64,000 nucleotides of DNA, from assembly GCF_023159225.1 (NCBI RefSeq), contig NC_063171.1, positions 38,471,378-38,535,377 on the forward strand, in the 5' to 3' direction. Origin of the DNA: Perognathus longimembris pacificus. Taxonomy: Eukaryota; Chordata; Mammalia; Rodentia; Heteromyidae. A program made the translations under genes and the position numbers. Below the pieces are notes generated by a model. It did no database searches and had not been told where the DNA came from. It saw only the letters and a program-made list of their open reading frames with translations. Each line of letters opens with the position of its first letter. Position 1 is the first letter of the stretch. Below, one piece after another: positions 43,471 to 55,900 of this stretch.

Positions 43471-44127
43471 TGGCCTTCAAACACAGCACTAAGAAAGTTC
43501 AAAATACTAAGTAGTGAGACTCTAACCATATGTCCCTCAGTGGAAACTACCAGATTTTTAACTGCAATGCATGTTGAGTAACATTTTGTCTAATTCCTTC
43601 TCCACTGGTTGTTTACCAATTGGAAGAAGATAGACAACCGAGGGCCTGAAACGGATACTTAACCTGTGCCCCCAAAGAATTTAGACTGCTGTATAAACTA
43701 TACAAAACAAAGTTTACCCATCAGAAAAAAAGAAGAATGGTTATTACTATTTAATTTTATTTTCAAATGATTGCAGGGAGTCATAGAAAATTGCAAAGTA
43801 ATATGCTGACAAGCTTTACCTACCCTTAACCTTACAACTCTGCATGGTAGTTTTTTGAATATCAGTAGTACTCTATAAGAACCAGGAAACTGATATTAGT
43901 ACCATCAGCAGAGCTTTCTCAGATTTTTCAAGTTTTATAAACACAGTGTATATAGTTTTATCCCATGCATGACTTTGTCTAATAACTATCACAATAATCA
44001 AAATAAAGAGCCGGCATCACCATACAACGCCTCGTGTCATTTCTTTATAGACTCTCGGCCTCCCTTCTTCCAGTCTTCTGTGTCAATTACTAATCTCTTC
44101 TCCCACATTATAATTATAATTATAATT

Positions 44128-44300
44128 GCCTCAGATACAAGAAGCTCTGGGTTCAATTCCTCAGCATCACTCATATACAAAAAGGCAGAAGTGGTGCTGT
44201 GGCTCAAGTGGTAGAGTGCTAGCCTTGAGAAAAAAAAAAAAAGAAGAAGAAGAAGCCAGGGACAGTGCTCAGGCCCTGAGTTCAAGCCCCAGGACTTGCC

Positions 44301-44310
<10 letters not shown>
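44128..44310 (+). repeat. IDL-Geo SINE, 5'-truncated
   Basis: Begins inside the ID half; the Geo half is complete and ends in A-rich sequence. Confidence 0.8.
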
Positions 44311-44331
<21 letters not shown>

Positions 44332-44349
44332 TAATATTTAAGTGGAATC

Positions 44350-45354
44350 ACAAAACATGTAACTTTTTTTACTCAGTACATGCCTTAAGAGCCACCTTTG
44401 TGTATATACATTATTATGTCATTTATATTTGGAGAACATTTGGGTTAATTCCATGTTTTGGCTATCATCAATAAAACATCTATAAACGTTCTTCTATATG
44501 CTTTGAAATTTTTCATTTCCATGGGATATATATGCAAGAGAATCATAACTGAATTTGTAATGTGTACATATTTAGGTTTAAAAGAAGATGGCAGGGTGGC
44601 TACTGGCTTTCATTCATATCAGCTCTGAACAATTGTTCTGGTTTTCCTGTGTCCCTCATCATTTAGATAAATGCATAGTGACAGCTTATTGTTGCTTTAA
44701 TTTGTCTAATTCTGGACATTTACTCATGTGCTTATTTTATATTTTCTGTACGTCAATGCCCCTTGGGGAAATACGTGTTTTGTCTATTTTCTATCTAGGT
44801 TCTTTGATTATTTCTACTGTTGAGGGTTTTTTTTAAACAATATATCTTATTGTTATTGTAATGGTGATGTATAGAAGGGCTACATTTACATAAGTCACGC
44901 AATAGCACATTTCTTTTTGAACCATGTTATCCCTACCCCTACTTTCTCCTAGTTTCACTATTTTGATAGCTCTTTGAGTGATCTGGATACAAGCCCTCTG
45001 TTTTGCTATTGGATGCACATATTTTTTTCCAGGTCTATAGCTTATGCTTTCATTTTTATCACGAGGCGTGGCAGAGATCACTTGTTTTTAATTTTGAAAA
45101 ATCCAGTTTAGTGACCCTTTTCTTTTGTGGTTCTTTTCTTTCCTTGCTTTTCAAGTCTAAGTCTTCTTTATCTATTCTGGAGCATACAGATTTTCTCCTG
45201 TGTTATTTACCTAAGTGTATCATGTTTCTACATGGGATATCTAAGTGTGTTGTCCATTCTGACTTAGTTTTTGTAGGACACGTGAGAGTTCGATAGGAGC
45301 TTGTTTTCTTTGCTTGTGTGTCATTTGCTGAATATTGAGTTTTGAAACTTTCTC
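44350..45354 (-). mobile_element. Old L1 fragment, upstream part
   Basis: Reads as the reverse complement of L1 3' UTR and the end of ORF2. Recognised from conserved antisense phrases; heavily mutated. Confidence 0.65.
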
Positions 45355-45371
45355 AAAAATTATTTGGGCAA

Positions 45372-45720
45372 TGTGGTTTTACCCCTGCTATCACTGTAAC
45401 TGATCTTATATACTATATATAATCTTATATACTGATCTTATATACTATATATTGGATACTATACATACGTGTGTTGGAACTAGAGAAGGGAAAGGAAATA
45501 CCAAAATTGAGAGACAAAGGATAAAAAGACAAACCATTGCAATAGCAATACTTACAAAACTAATTGGTGTAAACCAACTGTACAACTCAAGCGGGGGAGA
45601 GGGAAAAAGGGAGGGGGAAGGTGGGAAATGAGGGAGGAGGTAACAAGTTGGATAAGAAATGTACTTGCCTTACATATGAAACTATAACCCTTCTGTACTT
45701 CACTTGGACAATAAAGAAGA
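45372..45720 (+). mobile_element. L1 insertion, 5'-truncated, inside older L1
   Basis: Flanked by a 17-bp duplication, AAAAATTATTTGGGCAA, at 45355-45371 and 45721-45737. Contains the G-rich 3' UTR and ends with AATAAAG and A's. It splits an older minus-strand L1. Confidence 0.85.
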
Positions 45721-45737
45721 AAAAATTATTTGGGCAA

Positions 45738-45960
45738 AAATATGTAGGTCTATTTCTGGGCTCCATAGTCTTTTCCACAGACTTGCTTGTCTATTCCTCT
45801 ATCAGTATTAGCCTGTCTTTGTTACTGTAGCTACACAGTAATCTATAACACCAGGAAGAGTAATTCCTCCCACATTATTCTTTTTTCTCTAAATTCATTT
45901 TGCTGTCAATGATTTTTAACAAAGGCTAATGAGGGAAATACCAGCTGTAATATACTACTA
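45738..45960 (-). mobile_element. Old L1 fragment, continuation
   Basis: Continues the antisense L1 sequence (GTCTATTTCTGGGCTC region) interrupted by the younger L1. Confidence 0.65.
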
Positions 45961-46348
45961 TATTTGAAGCTCTTAAAAATGAAATCAGCATGACAGTGGC
46001 CATAAATGGATACACCAAAATAATAGAGCAGAATTATAGTGGAAAATAGGCCGTCAAGAAAAAAAAATGGTATTTGAATCAAGGAAGTACATGACAAAGG
46101 AAACATCACAAAGAGAGATTTCCATTTCGAGATTATGATCAGTGTTATATCCTTATCATGAGACTTAATTTCCTTTCTTATCATATCATAATTAAAATAA
46201 CTAGAGAAACATAAAAATGGGGGGATGTGCAGCAGCACAACATATTCTAAAAGAAAAATTTCTATGAGACATTATAAACAAATAGAAATACCCAGGAAAC
46301 ACTTGCCTAGAAATGAAGTGGATAAACATCCTTCATAAGGTCACATAA

Positions 46349-46553
46349 TGGGGCTTGGAATATGGCCTAGTGGCAAGAGTACTTGCCTCGTATACACAAA
46401 GCCCTGGGTTCGATTTCTTAGCACCATATATATAGAAAAGGCCAGAAGTGGCGCTGTGGCTCAAGTGGCAGAGTGCTAGCCTTGAGCAAAAGGAAGCCAG
46501 GGACAGTGCTCAGGCCCTGAGTCCAAGCCCCAGGACAGGCAAAAAATAAATAA
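46349..46553 (+). repeat. IDL-Geo SINE, young
   Basis: Duplication ATAAGGTCACATAA at 46335-46348 and 46554-46567. Tail is AATA-rich. Confidence 0.9.
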
Positions 46554-46779
46554 ATAAGGTCACATAACATCTAAGATTGAGCATCAGAGACTTTCGTGAT
46601 AATCATATGGTTAGATAGAACAGGCCACTATCCAAGTGGGCCTCTGAGGGACACAGATAAGGTTAGAGTATTTTTATTTTTCTTAATGTTTCCTTATATA
46701 ATAATCACTAGACAAGTCTTTAAAAAATGTTGTTATAAAATTCAAGAAAAAATGTAATAAATTACTCTAAAGAGTAATG

Positions 46780-47190
46780 TGACAATTATTTTTCAAATGA
46801 GGTGATTATCAATGCTCTAATTCCAACCAAATTGGAGAAGAATCTGGGGACAATTGAATAATTTTTTATGAAAGGTCACTGTATGATTTTTAAAAACAAC
46901 TGTACCTATGTGATTACCTGAATATAAAATTCAAGAAAAAGAAAAACTAAACAATACTACTTAGGGATGGATCATGAAAAATGAAGAAAGGATTACCATA
47001 CAAGGTAAACTACAGAGCGTGGAGCAGTTATGATAGAGTAGATATATGCCAGACTTCTAGGGTTCTGGAATATCCTATCTCTTGGTCTTAGTGGTGATGA
47101 CAAGGGTTATTACTTTATAATCACTTATTAGCACTTTTTAAGGTACCATGTTATATGTGGGTATGTACACATACATTTGGGAACAAAGAA
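46780..47190 (+). mobile_element. Possible old L1 3'-end fragment
   Basis: Weak resemblance to ancient L1 3' ends. No coding capacity. Confidence 0.3.
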
Positions 47191-47202
47191 TATTCTTTTT
47201 GA

Positions 47203-47213
47203 GTGTGTGTGTG

Positions 47214-47250
<37 letters not shown>
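47203..47250 (+). repeat. (GT)n microsatellite
   Basis: Run at the tail of a minus-strand SINE. Confidence 0.93.
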
Positions 47251-47251
<1 letters not shown>

Positions 47252-47452
47252 GGTAATGACACTTAAACTCAGGGCTTGAGTGCTATCCCTTAGTCTTTTT
47301 GTTCAAGGCTGGTGAGCCACAACTTCACTTCTGGCTTATTGCTACCTAATTGGAGACCAGAGTTTCATGGAGTTTCCTGCTTTGAACCGTGATTCTCAGA
47401 TCTCAACCTCTTAGGTTTCTAGAATTACAGGCAAGAGCCACCAGTGCCTAGG
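47250..47452 (-). repeat. B1-like plus Geo composite SINE
   Basis: CACTTAAACTCAGGGCTTG and GAATTACAGGCAAGAGCCAC. Its tail is a GT microsatellite. Confidence 0.62.
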
Positions 47453-48489
47453 TAAGAATATCAATGAAAATGAAATTTGGGAAGGGCAGAGGGCTAGAGG
47501 TTGGAGGGGGTTCTTCACCCTTCACCTGTCCACACTGAAATTGCCTCTGCTCCTCTTCCACCACTAGCACATCCCTACATACTGATGCTTATTGGGGCTC
47601 TGTCCTAAGACTGCTTCTCTCCTAGTCTCGATAACTTCCTGGGCAACTCCATCTATTTTCACAACGTTCCCAGGTTGAGTCTGACCTGAAAATAGTTTTT
47701 TCTGTGTACAGAGTTGTCGAATGCCTTCAGAGTGTGTGCAGTAAAGTAAATCTAATCTCACAAACGTGGGCCAGTTCAAATGGTTTAGCTTCTAAACCAT
47801 TTTATGCCCATTACAGGAGTCAGATATATTTTAACTCTCAAGGAATATTGGATTCTAAGGCAGAATGTGTCATTTTCAAGTCTTTTCAAGAGTTTAACAG
47901 TTAGAAATCTGCAAAGTGCAGCCACTTCGTACTTGTGAATCAAAGAAAGAGAAGAAAAGGGATAAAGGAGACAGAGAAAGAGACAAAAAGAATGTGAAAG
48001 CATATTGTATCTTATTGTATTCATTGCTAAACTTTCAAATGCTGTTAAGATTCAAAAGGTGAAAGTTGAAACATCTTGTTTTGTTCTAGGATGAGCTAAG
48101 GGATATCAAGTCTCCATTCTATCTGACTACGGACTATCCTATGGTTTTCTTCTATCTTGACACTCATGTAGAGACTTATTTAACAAACATTTATGTCAGG
48201 AGAGTACCTTGTGCAATAATACATTTGTTTCCTCTTTGTTTTAGTTCTCTATATACTCCTTTCATCACATGTATCATCCTTTCATTTAAAAAACAAAAAA
48301 AACCTTTACTTCTCCATAGCTTCTTAGGGCTCCCATCTCATTTCTCTTTGTATTGCCATAGTAGCTACCAAAGTCCTGGAGGTCATCACTCTCCACTGAT
48401 CTCCTCCCCAGGATGAGCCTTGCCCCCAGTGATGAAACTTTACTATCATTATTTCCCTTCCCAGATTAAGTCCAATAAGTAGTTCTGAG

Positions 48490-48641
48490 GTTTTTTTTTG
48501 GCCAGTCCTGGGGCTTGGACTCAGGGCCTGAGCACTGTCCCTGGATTCTTTTTGCTCAAGGCTAGCACTCTGCCACTTGAGCCACAGCGCCCCGTCTGGC
48601 CATTTTCTGTATATGTGGTGCTGGGGAATTGAACCCAGGGA
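48490..48641 (-). repeat. IDL-Geo SINE, 5'-truncated
   Basis: Lacks most of the ID half. Possible duplication AGTTCTGAG at 48481-48489 and 48642-48650. Confidence 0.82.
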
Positions 48642-48751
48642 AGTTCTGAGTTCTTGAATGACATTAAACAATACCACAATATCCTCCAATACTAAAATGA
48701 CAACATTGCAGTATCTATCATATTTTACTGCAAACAGTCTTGTCCTCCCCC

Positions 48752-48826
48752 CCCCTTTTTTTGCCAGTTCTGGGCTTGAACTCAGGGCCTGAGTGAGCAC
48801 TGTCCCTGGCTTCCTTTTGCTCAAGC
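48752..48826 (-). repeat. Geo half fragment
   Basis: T-rich start, then the Geo segment to TTGCTCAAG, where it stops. Confidence 0.75.
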
Positions 48827-48944
48827 CTTGCCCTTTTTACACTTGTAAAAAGAAATGGAAAATTCAAAACCTTCCTTTTCTAAGTCATTCTGAGCACATT
48901 AAAATCCAAATAAATTAAAGCCTTTAAATTATCTTACAAAAAGC

Positions 48945-49030
48945 TAGCTGGACATGGTGGCCTAGAATTCTCATATGTGGGTGGCTGAGAAGGTTCACAT
49001 GAGGGAGTCAAGCCTGAAATACCTAGTCAG
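48945..49030 (+). repeat. B1-like fragment
   Basis: GCTGGACATGGTGGCCTAGA and GTGGGTGGCTGAGAAGG. Confidence 0.45.
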
Positions 49031-49332
49031 ATAGAAAGACAAACAGAATGAAAACTTACAGTGAAACAAAGAAGAACTATGAGACACGTAGCGCATGTGA
49101 TGGCAGATAAGACAAACGGGGTCCTCCAAATGTTGGAGGGGAAGGGGTGGAGGAGGGATATAGAAGAATAAGTACGTGTAGAAATTAATTTGCAATTGTG
49201 AAGAAAGCACACAGAACCTGAAACAGAAAATCATGGGGTAGGACATGTTGGATTACAAGGAGGGAGAGAAGGTCTTTCTGAGAAGGGCTCTGGCTTCAAA
49301 GTAGGAGTTCCTATTTGTGTGCTTGTTCCTTT

Positions 49333-49348
49333 ACTTCCTAATTTGCAT
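49333..49348 (+). promoter_or_regulatory. PU.1-like site next to octamer, upstream of FCRL3
   Basis: ACTTCCT (reverse of AGGAAGT) at 49333-49339 is followed one base later by a perfect octamer ATTTGCAT at 49341-49348. This lies about 560 bp before the FCRL3 ATG. ETS and octamer sites are typical of B-cell promoters. Function is inferred. Confidence 0.45.
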
Positions 49349-49905
49349 AGATCTGAGTAGGAGTAGCCCCGTTTGTGAACCTGTAAATTTCTATTATTTT
49401 CCTATTCCGAAGTTTCCTGCCAACTGATGTAAAAGTGAAAAAGAAAAACTGTTCAGACACCTTGACTGTGTGTGGCTCACATCACAAGACACAATCCTAT
49501 GCCACATTGACCAACCGTGGCATATTAAGAGCTTCCTGGGCAACCAAAAGGTATGTGACATTGAGGTAATAAAGAAGGGGTTTCCCATTTTAAAACAATG
49601 AAGAACTGGTCATTTTGAATCTGGAAATATCCACAGCTTGGCATTTTCAGGGAACTGAGGCATGACGTGGAGACGTTTCTCCAGAGAGACACCAATGGTT
49701 AGAAGATACCCCTCCATATCTGAAAGTGCCTGGTTTGCTGGGGCTGGAATACAAATGCCATTTAGGAAGGCAGCTATAGTCACATTTTCAAAGTAGCATG
49801 TGACACTAAGTTCTACTTCTCCTTTTCTAATGTTTGCAGGTCTGAGTGGCAGCCTCCCTCTCTCTTCTTAGATGAGAGATAATCCTGTCTTTTGGAGGGA
49901 GAGAC

Positions 49906-49966
49906 ATGTCCTGCCATCAGACAGGCCTAGTCTGTGTGTTCCTGTGGCTTCTACTGCTGCACCTGG
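49906..49966 (+). CDS. FCRL3: FCRL3 exon 1: start and leader
   Basis: ATG at 49906 gives MSCHQTGLVC then VFLWLLLLHL. The human start Met aligns with Val11 here (GTG at 49936), so this start is ten residues upstream. An in-frame TGA at 49873 limits further extension. An out-of-frame ATG lies at 49872. Confidence 0.78.
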
Positions 49967-52900
49967 GTGAGTAAATCGGGCCGGGCTGGTCTTGCTTTCT
50001 CAAGTCATCCAGGGGAAATGGCGAGGGGCTTCTGTCTCTTCTTTCACCCAAGGTTTACAGACAGATAGCAAGAGATGTGAAAGAATTAACTTGGTTTCCT
50101 GAAATGTCTTAAAGGACCCAACTACAACTACCAGAATAAGCCCAGCATGTTGCCCTTGGTTTCTCACCACTGTTCTTTCTGTCTCAGAGCACATTTAGAC
50201 TTTACTTTCTGCCGAACCACCAACCATATATCCCTCAATCTAATAGCTTCAAGCAGTGTTATTGTTCAGATACACAGTGACCTCCAAAACAAAGGCTTGT
50301 GAAAGAAGGAGAGCAGAGAAGCAGGATTCCTTTCCTGGTGTGCTAAGCGGAAACTTAATTTGAGATTGAAAAAGTAGAAGGAACAATAGGAAGCCCAAGA
50401 AAGAAAGGGAGGATAAATAACTTTTCCAAGTCTTTCCCTGTACCTGAACTCCTGCATTTGGGCCAGAAAAGAGAGATTTGGGATAAAGTTGGAAGCTGCA
50501 AGAAATGTAATAGCAAAGAGATGAACCAGGAGTGTACATGTTTGTAAAAGGAATTGTAGACTAAATTCTTGCTGGTATTTAGGAATCCTAGGTGATATAA
50601 AATGGGAGCAAAAAATGGGGAGGAAAAAAATTAAAAGAGTTATGTAGTTAGGTTGTTGGAAAACATGTAGAGTATTGAATGAAATAGTTTGAAAAATGTG
50701 GCTAGGTGCTAATTTTTTTTAATCTTGATTCCCTCACAGCTCCTGCAAAAGGTCAGTCAGGTATGTTTCCCCTGTGTTCCTCCCAGGCTATGAGCATTCA
50801 TTCTCTTGGCTAGCATAGCCTTATAGAGGAGGGTGGCTGGCATGTACCAATGTTAGTCAGGTGGCTGTGCTGGGTTCGCATCTGTTACTATGTAGGGTGA
50901 TCAGATCCTCCTTGGATTTTTCCAGTCTCCATATTTTCCCTGATAGCAGGATGCCTCAGTATAAAGGGAGGAAGCATTTGTAGAGGCAAAAACAGAGGCA
51001 GAGAATGGATCTTGAGAGACTCTCGTAGCTGAACTCCTCTATCTCCTAAGTTCCATCCCTCTTGGTCCCCAAGGAAATAGACGTAGCTCCCAATCAAAGG
51101 AAAATGGGACAGAAAAGTTCTTGTAGATCCTTTAAAAGAACTGGTGCCACCATCATATCTCAACATCCAGGTTCATCTGTCATTGTAATTCCAAACACAA
51201 GTCTGATTTCCCAAACAGTTCATTCTCTTTGATTCAAATGGTTCATATCCTTTAACTATTGTCTGTGCTCAACTTAGATGGAGAGCCAAGAAAAGTTGTC
51301 TTCTCTATAGAATCTCCAACTAAGCAAGGTTAAAAAATAACAAAAGTATCAGGTGCCAGTAGCTCCTATCTAATCCTAGCTACTCAAGAGGCTGAGATCT
51401 GAGGCTTATGGTTCAAAGTCAGCCTGGTCAGGAAAGTCCCTGAGACTCTTTCTCCAGTTAATTACAAAACTGGCTGGAAGTGGAGACATAGCTCGAATGG
51501 TAAAGGGCCTAGCTTTATAGAAAAAGCTGTTATGGTGCCCAGGCCCTGAGTTAAAACCTCTGTACCACTACTAAAAGGAAAATGAAAGTTAAAAAAAAAT
51601 CTTATTCATTCAATGTTAATAGCCAGACAATGCTATTTTCTGGAGTCTAGAAATGGCTTCTGAGGTGTATTTGTAGCCAGTTCACCTTTAGATTGACAAG
51701 AATGAATACAAGAGCATTTCAGGATCAATCCAGTTTCCGAGACCTTCTAAATAATAAATTATATCTCCTAAGCTTTTCAGAGTCCAAACCAGGAGCCTGG
51801 GACCCTCTCCCTACAACACTCCCTATCTGTGTCCACATTAGAAAAAGATAAGAAGGAAAGGTTCTAGTCCAGATATTTCTTCAAGTACTTTTTGTCTAAT
51901 TTCGCATCCATATGCCAGGAAAACTTGCAGGTGCACATCTGGGATCCCCCGTGTTCATTCACTACATTGCTTTCTTTCCTGCACAGGAATACCTCCAAGA
52001 GCTGTACTTGTGCTTCATCCCCAAAGGTCCACAGTCTTCAATGGAGAATCAATGAGTCTCACTTGCATGGATTCCCTTTCCTCAGTTCAGGGACCTATAA
52101 CCTGGTATAATGGCGAGGATGTGTGGGAAACTACATCTGAAAAGATCACAATAAGAAAATCTGGGGATTACCAATGCAAGACCAGAAGGTCCTCCTTCAG
52201 TGAACCTGTGCATGTAGAATTTTCATCTGGTGAGGAAGGGGAGGGGGCAGTCTCTCAAGTCAAGCCATTGAGCAGAGTGTCTGAGGACTGGATTAATGTA
52301 GGGAGCATAGGCAGAGATCTACACAGGTATGGAAATGTGTGATTTGCTGGTCTTAATGGTGGATAATAAAGAGATCACTATCTCTTCCTACCTGAGAAGT
52401 GTCAGCACTCCAGAGGCTGCCAGACAAAAAGGAAACCAGATCTGAAGAAAGCTGCAGCACAAAACTGTTCTTTCATGGAAAGACATGAGAGGATTTCTGA
52501 ATGACAACGGCTGAATGTTAGTTCACTCTTCTAGGTCAAAACAAATCTGGTCCTGAGTGTATGAAAAGGAAGTTGAGGACATTTGCTGGTGTATGCAGGG
52601 TGCTAGCTCTTTTTTGTGACTAGAAATGAGGGGGGAGAGAGAGAGAGCATGGTTGGCTTGAGTGTGTTCTCTACTTTCTGCAGATGAGGTGATACTCCAG
52701 GTCTTACCCCACCCTATCTTTGAAGGAGATGACGTATTTCTGAAATGCCAAAGGAAATCAGGGGAATTAAATAAATCAACTTACTTTAAAGATGGAAAAG
52801 AACTTAAGAAGAGTGGCAATTCAGACATAATCAAACTACGCTCAGTCTCAAGAGACAGCAGTCAATACTCCTGTAAAGCCTTTTGGAAAACTGCTATGAT

Positions 52901-55900
52901 ACTGGCAAGGCAAGAAACCTCAAAGCCTCTAAAAATCCAGGTTCAAGGTAATGGTGAACTCTTGTGGTTTATAGGTTTGGGGAATGTAAAGAGTGAGGGA
53001 AGGTGATTAATGGTGGGGGATTTTAGGAAAAACTTGTTATGGCCTGATCATGGGAGAAGGATGGTCCCTGAGTTTAGTTCTCAATTTCCTACTGCTCATG
53101 CAGAGAGCACAGGTTCGCCTCTGCAAAGATCTTGTGTTCACTGCCTCGAGGATTGTGCTTATTCTCTCTAGAGCTATTTCTACCTCCTGTGCTGACATCC
53201 AGCCCATCTCAGCCTATTGAGGGGGCCCCAGCGACCTTGAAGTGTGAGACTCGACTCCCTCCACAGAGGTCTCATGTCCAGCTCCGATTCTGCTTCTTCA
53301 AAGATGGTCAGCCTTTGGGGTCAGGTTGCAATAGCTCTTGGGAGATCCAGATCCCTACCATGTGGATGGAAGACTCGGGGTCCTACTGGTGCCAGGCAGA
53401 AGCAGCGAAGTACAACATCATCAAAAGAAGTCCTAGCTTCCAGATGCATGTACAGAGTGAGTGTCTGAGGGGTGGGAGGATGACATTGCTGAGGAGTACA
53501 GGAAGTGACATTGTCTGCCCCCAACTTCAGGATGGTGGATGTAAAGACGAATTTCCATCTATCCTGGCATCCTTTCTGCTTTAGACTCAACATTGACCTA
53601 ACTTTCCTGGCCAAAGGAATTCCTTTCCCCCTAAGTCAGGTAATGGGGGTTCCTGACTGGTTCCTGGATGCTCAACCCTATGGGGTTTCAGAGATGTACA
53701 GGATAGTTTCTCTCATGAGTCACCTGACAAGTAGAAGCCCTGCTGACCACACGTGGTCTCTAAAAACCCCAATGGTGTTTCCATTTGTTGACTTAAGCTC
53801 ACATCAAAGTGATAGGAAAAGGGGCAAGATGAACATGAAGTGGAATAGTGGGAGAAGAATGCTGGAGACATGAAGGTAGGGCAAGAGGGCAGGAGAGGTG
53901 CTTGGATTGGAAAGAGTCACTTCAGGATGTAAGTGACATTCCAGCATTCCATCTTCTCCTGAGGTCCATTAATACAGCAATGACACCTTATACATAAATC
54001 ATATGCATCGGCCGGCAATGTGAGGTTTAGGATGATCTTAATGCGTGCCTATGTTTTCCAAGGATGGAAATTGTATGGGCAGGGAAGAAATATTGCTCTC
54101 TTTAGAAAAGATCAACCATTGACTTCTACTTTTCCCCTGTCTGCTGCACCTGCAGCTACGAGCCTCCTCGTGGAGGCATCAGCCTTTTGCTTGACCTTGA
54201 GATGCCTGTGTTTGAGTCCCTCACATGCTATCTTGTGTCCTCCAGGAATCCCTGTGTCTGATGTGAATTTAGAGACCTGGCCCCCAGGAGGGCAGCTTAT
54301 TGAAGGAGAAAATCTGGTTCTCATCTGCTCTGTTGCCAAGGGCACAGGGCCTATCACATTCTCCTGGCACAAAGATGGAACAAGTGTGGGCAAGAAGACC
54401 CAGCAGTCCCTGTCAGCAGAGCTGCTGATACTCACTGTAAAGATACATGATGCTGGGAAATACTACTGTGCGGCCGACAATGGTGGCCCTGTCCTCAGCA
54501 ATCGGATCAGAGTCACTGTGAGAAGTAAGTTCCTGATTTCTTGTTTTCTTGTTTGGTTGGGTTTGTTGTTGTTTGTTTGTTTGTTTGGGTTTTTACCCCC
54601 TTTGATTCATCAACCAGGGTTTTGGTTTTCTGTCAAACACAAGGATCAGGGGTGAAGATTGAAGAGCAATTGTAAAGATGACAAAAGAAGTTGAAGGCAC
54701 TTTGCTTCTTGTGGATAAGATGGAGGAGTGTTGAAAACAGAATTACCCAAGATAACTTCTCAGGATGTTGAGTGCATGCTTCTAGATTATTAGAAGAGAA
54801 AACTACACTCCATGGGCAACAGAACCAATCAAAGAATGTGCCTATTTCCAAACTTCTTGAGTGGGGTTATGAATCTGGGGAAATATCAGAGTCCTTCTCT
54901 CACAGAATTTCTATCTCTTCCAGGTCCCGTGTCCCACCCTGTCCTCATTCTCAGGACTTCCAGGGACCAAGCTATAGTGGGGGACCTAGTGGAGCTTCAC
55001 TGTGAAGCCCCGACAGGCTCTCCCCCAATTTGGTACCAGTTTTATCATGAAGATGTCACTTTGGGGAACAGCTCAGCCCCCAATGGTGGAGGAACATCCT
55101 TCAATTTCTCCCTGACAAAAGAACATTCTGGAAACTACTCCTGTGAGGCTGACAATGGCCTAGGGCCTAAGCGTAGTCACAGAGTGAGTCTCAAGGTCAT
55201 AGGTAAGCAGACTATTCCACAGTAGATAATAGCTACATTAAGCCGTGCTCTTCTTCAAACACAGCTCCATTAGGCTCTTGCAGGTAGGAAATTCCAGCTG
55301 ACTTCCCACTTTTTCTGCTTCTATCTGGGAGTTCTGGGATTCTTCCTTGTGTTCACACCTTCAATAACTTAGTCCACTACGTCCTTTACTCTGCTAAGTG
55401 TCATGGAAAGCCATAGGATACAGCCTTATACTCTTAACAATAGACTTTACTGCAGTTATTCATAAAGGGAGCCTGATTTCTGAATTTCTTTGTCCAGTAA
55501 CAAATGACCCGACAATTTCTTGTCTACCTCTATCCAATAATAATTATTATTTAGCTCTCTGCTGATTAAACAAAGTTGTATTTTTTTTTATCTAAGTAGT
55601 CTTCAGGCTACCTTGAAAAGTTGTGGGGTTTTGGGTTGTTGTTGTTTTATTTAGCATTACTGGGAGACTGCACTAAAGGCCTTGAGCTTGGTAGGCTGGT
55701 TGTTGGCCTTGTGAGCCACACTCTAAGCTTTTTTAAGAGCCATTTAGTCAAGTATGGTTGTATATCCCTATAAATTCAGCTACTCACGATGTAGGGCCAG
55801 GAGGAGTGTCATTTTGAAGCCAAGTCAAGGAAAGTTAGTGAGACCCTATCTCAGAAACAAAATACTAACAAAAGAACTAGGGCCTGACTAAAGAAGTCTA

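Larger units (their letters stand above)
34500..44100. other. Intergenic region, central part
   Basis: CTAT microsatellite, an LTR-like element, two young IDL-Geo SINEs, a MIR and a 26-bp tandem duplication carrying octamer motifs (39535-39596). Much of 36100-43200 resembles no repeat or gene I recognise. Open frames here are short and show no family motif. Confidence 0.5.
44100..49905. other. Intergenic region before FCRL3
   Basis: An old minus-strand L1 interrupted by a younger plus-strand L1, several SINEs, a GT microsatellite, and the presumed FCRL3 promoter with a PU.1-like plus octamer pair at 49333-49348. Confidence 0.55.
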
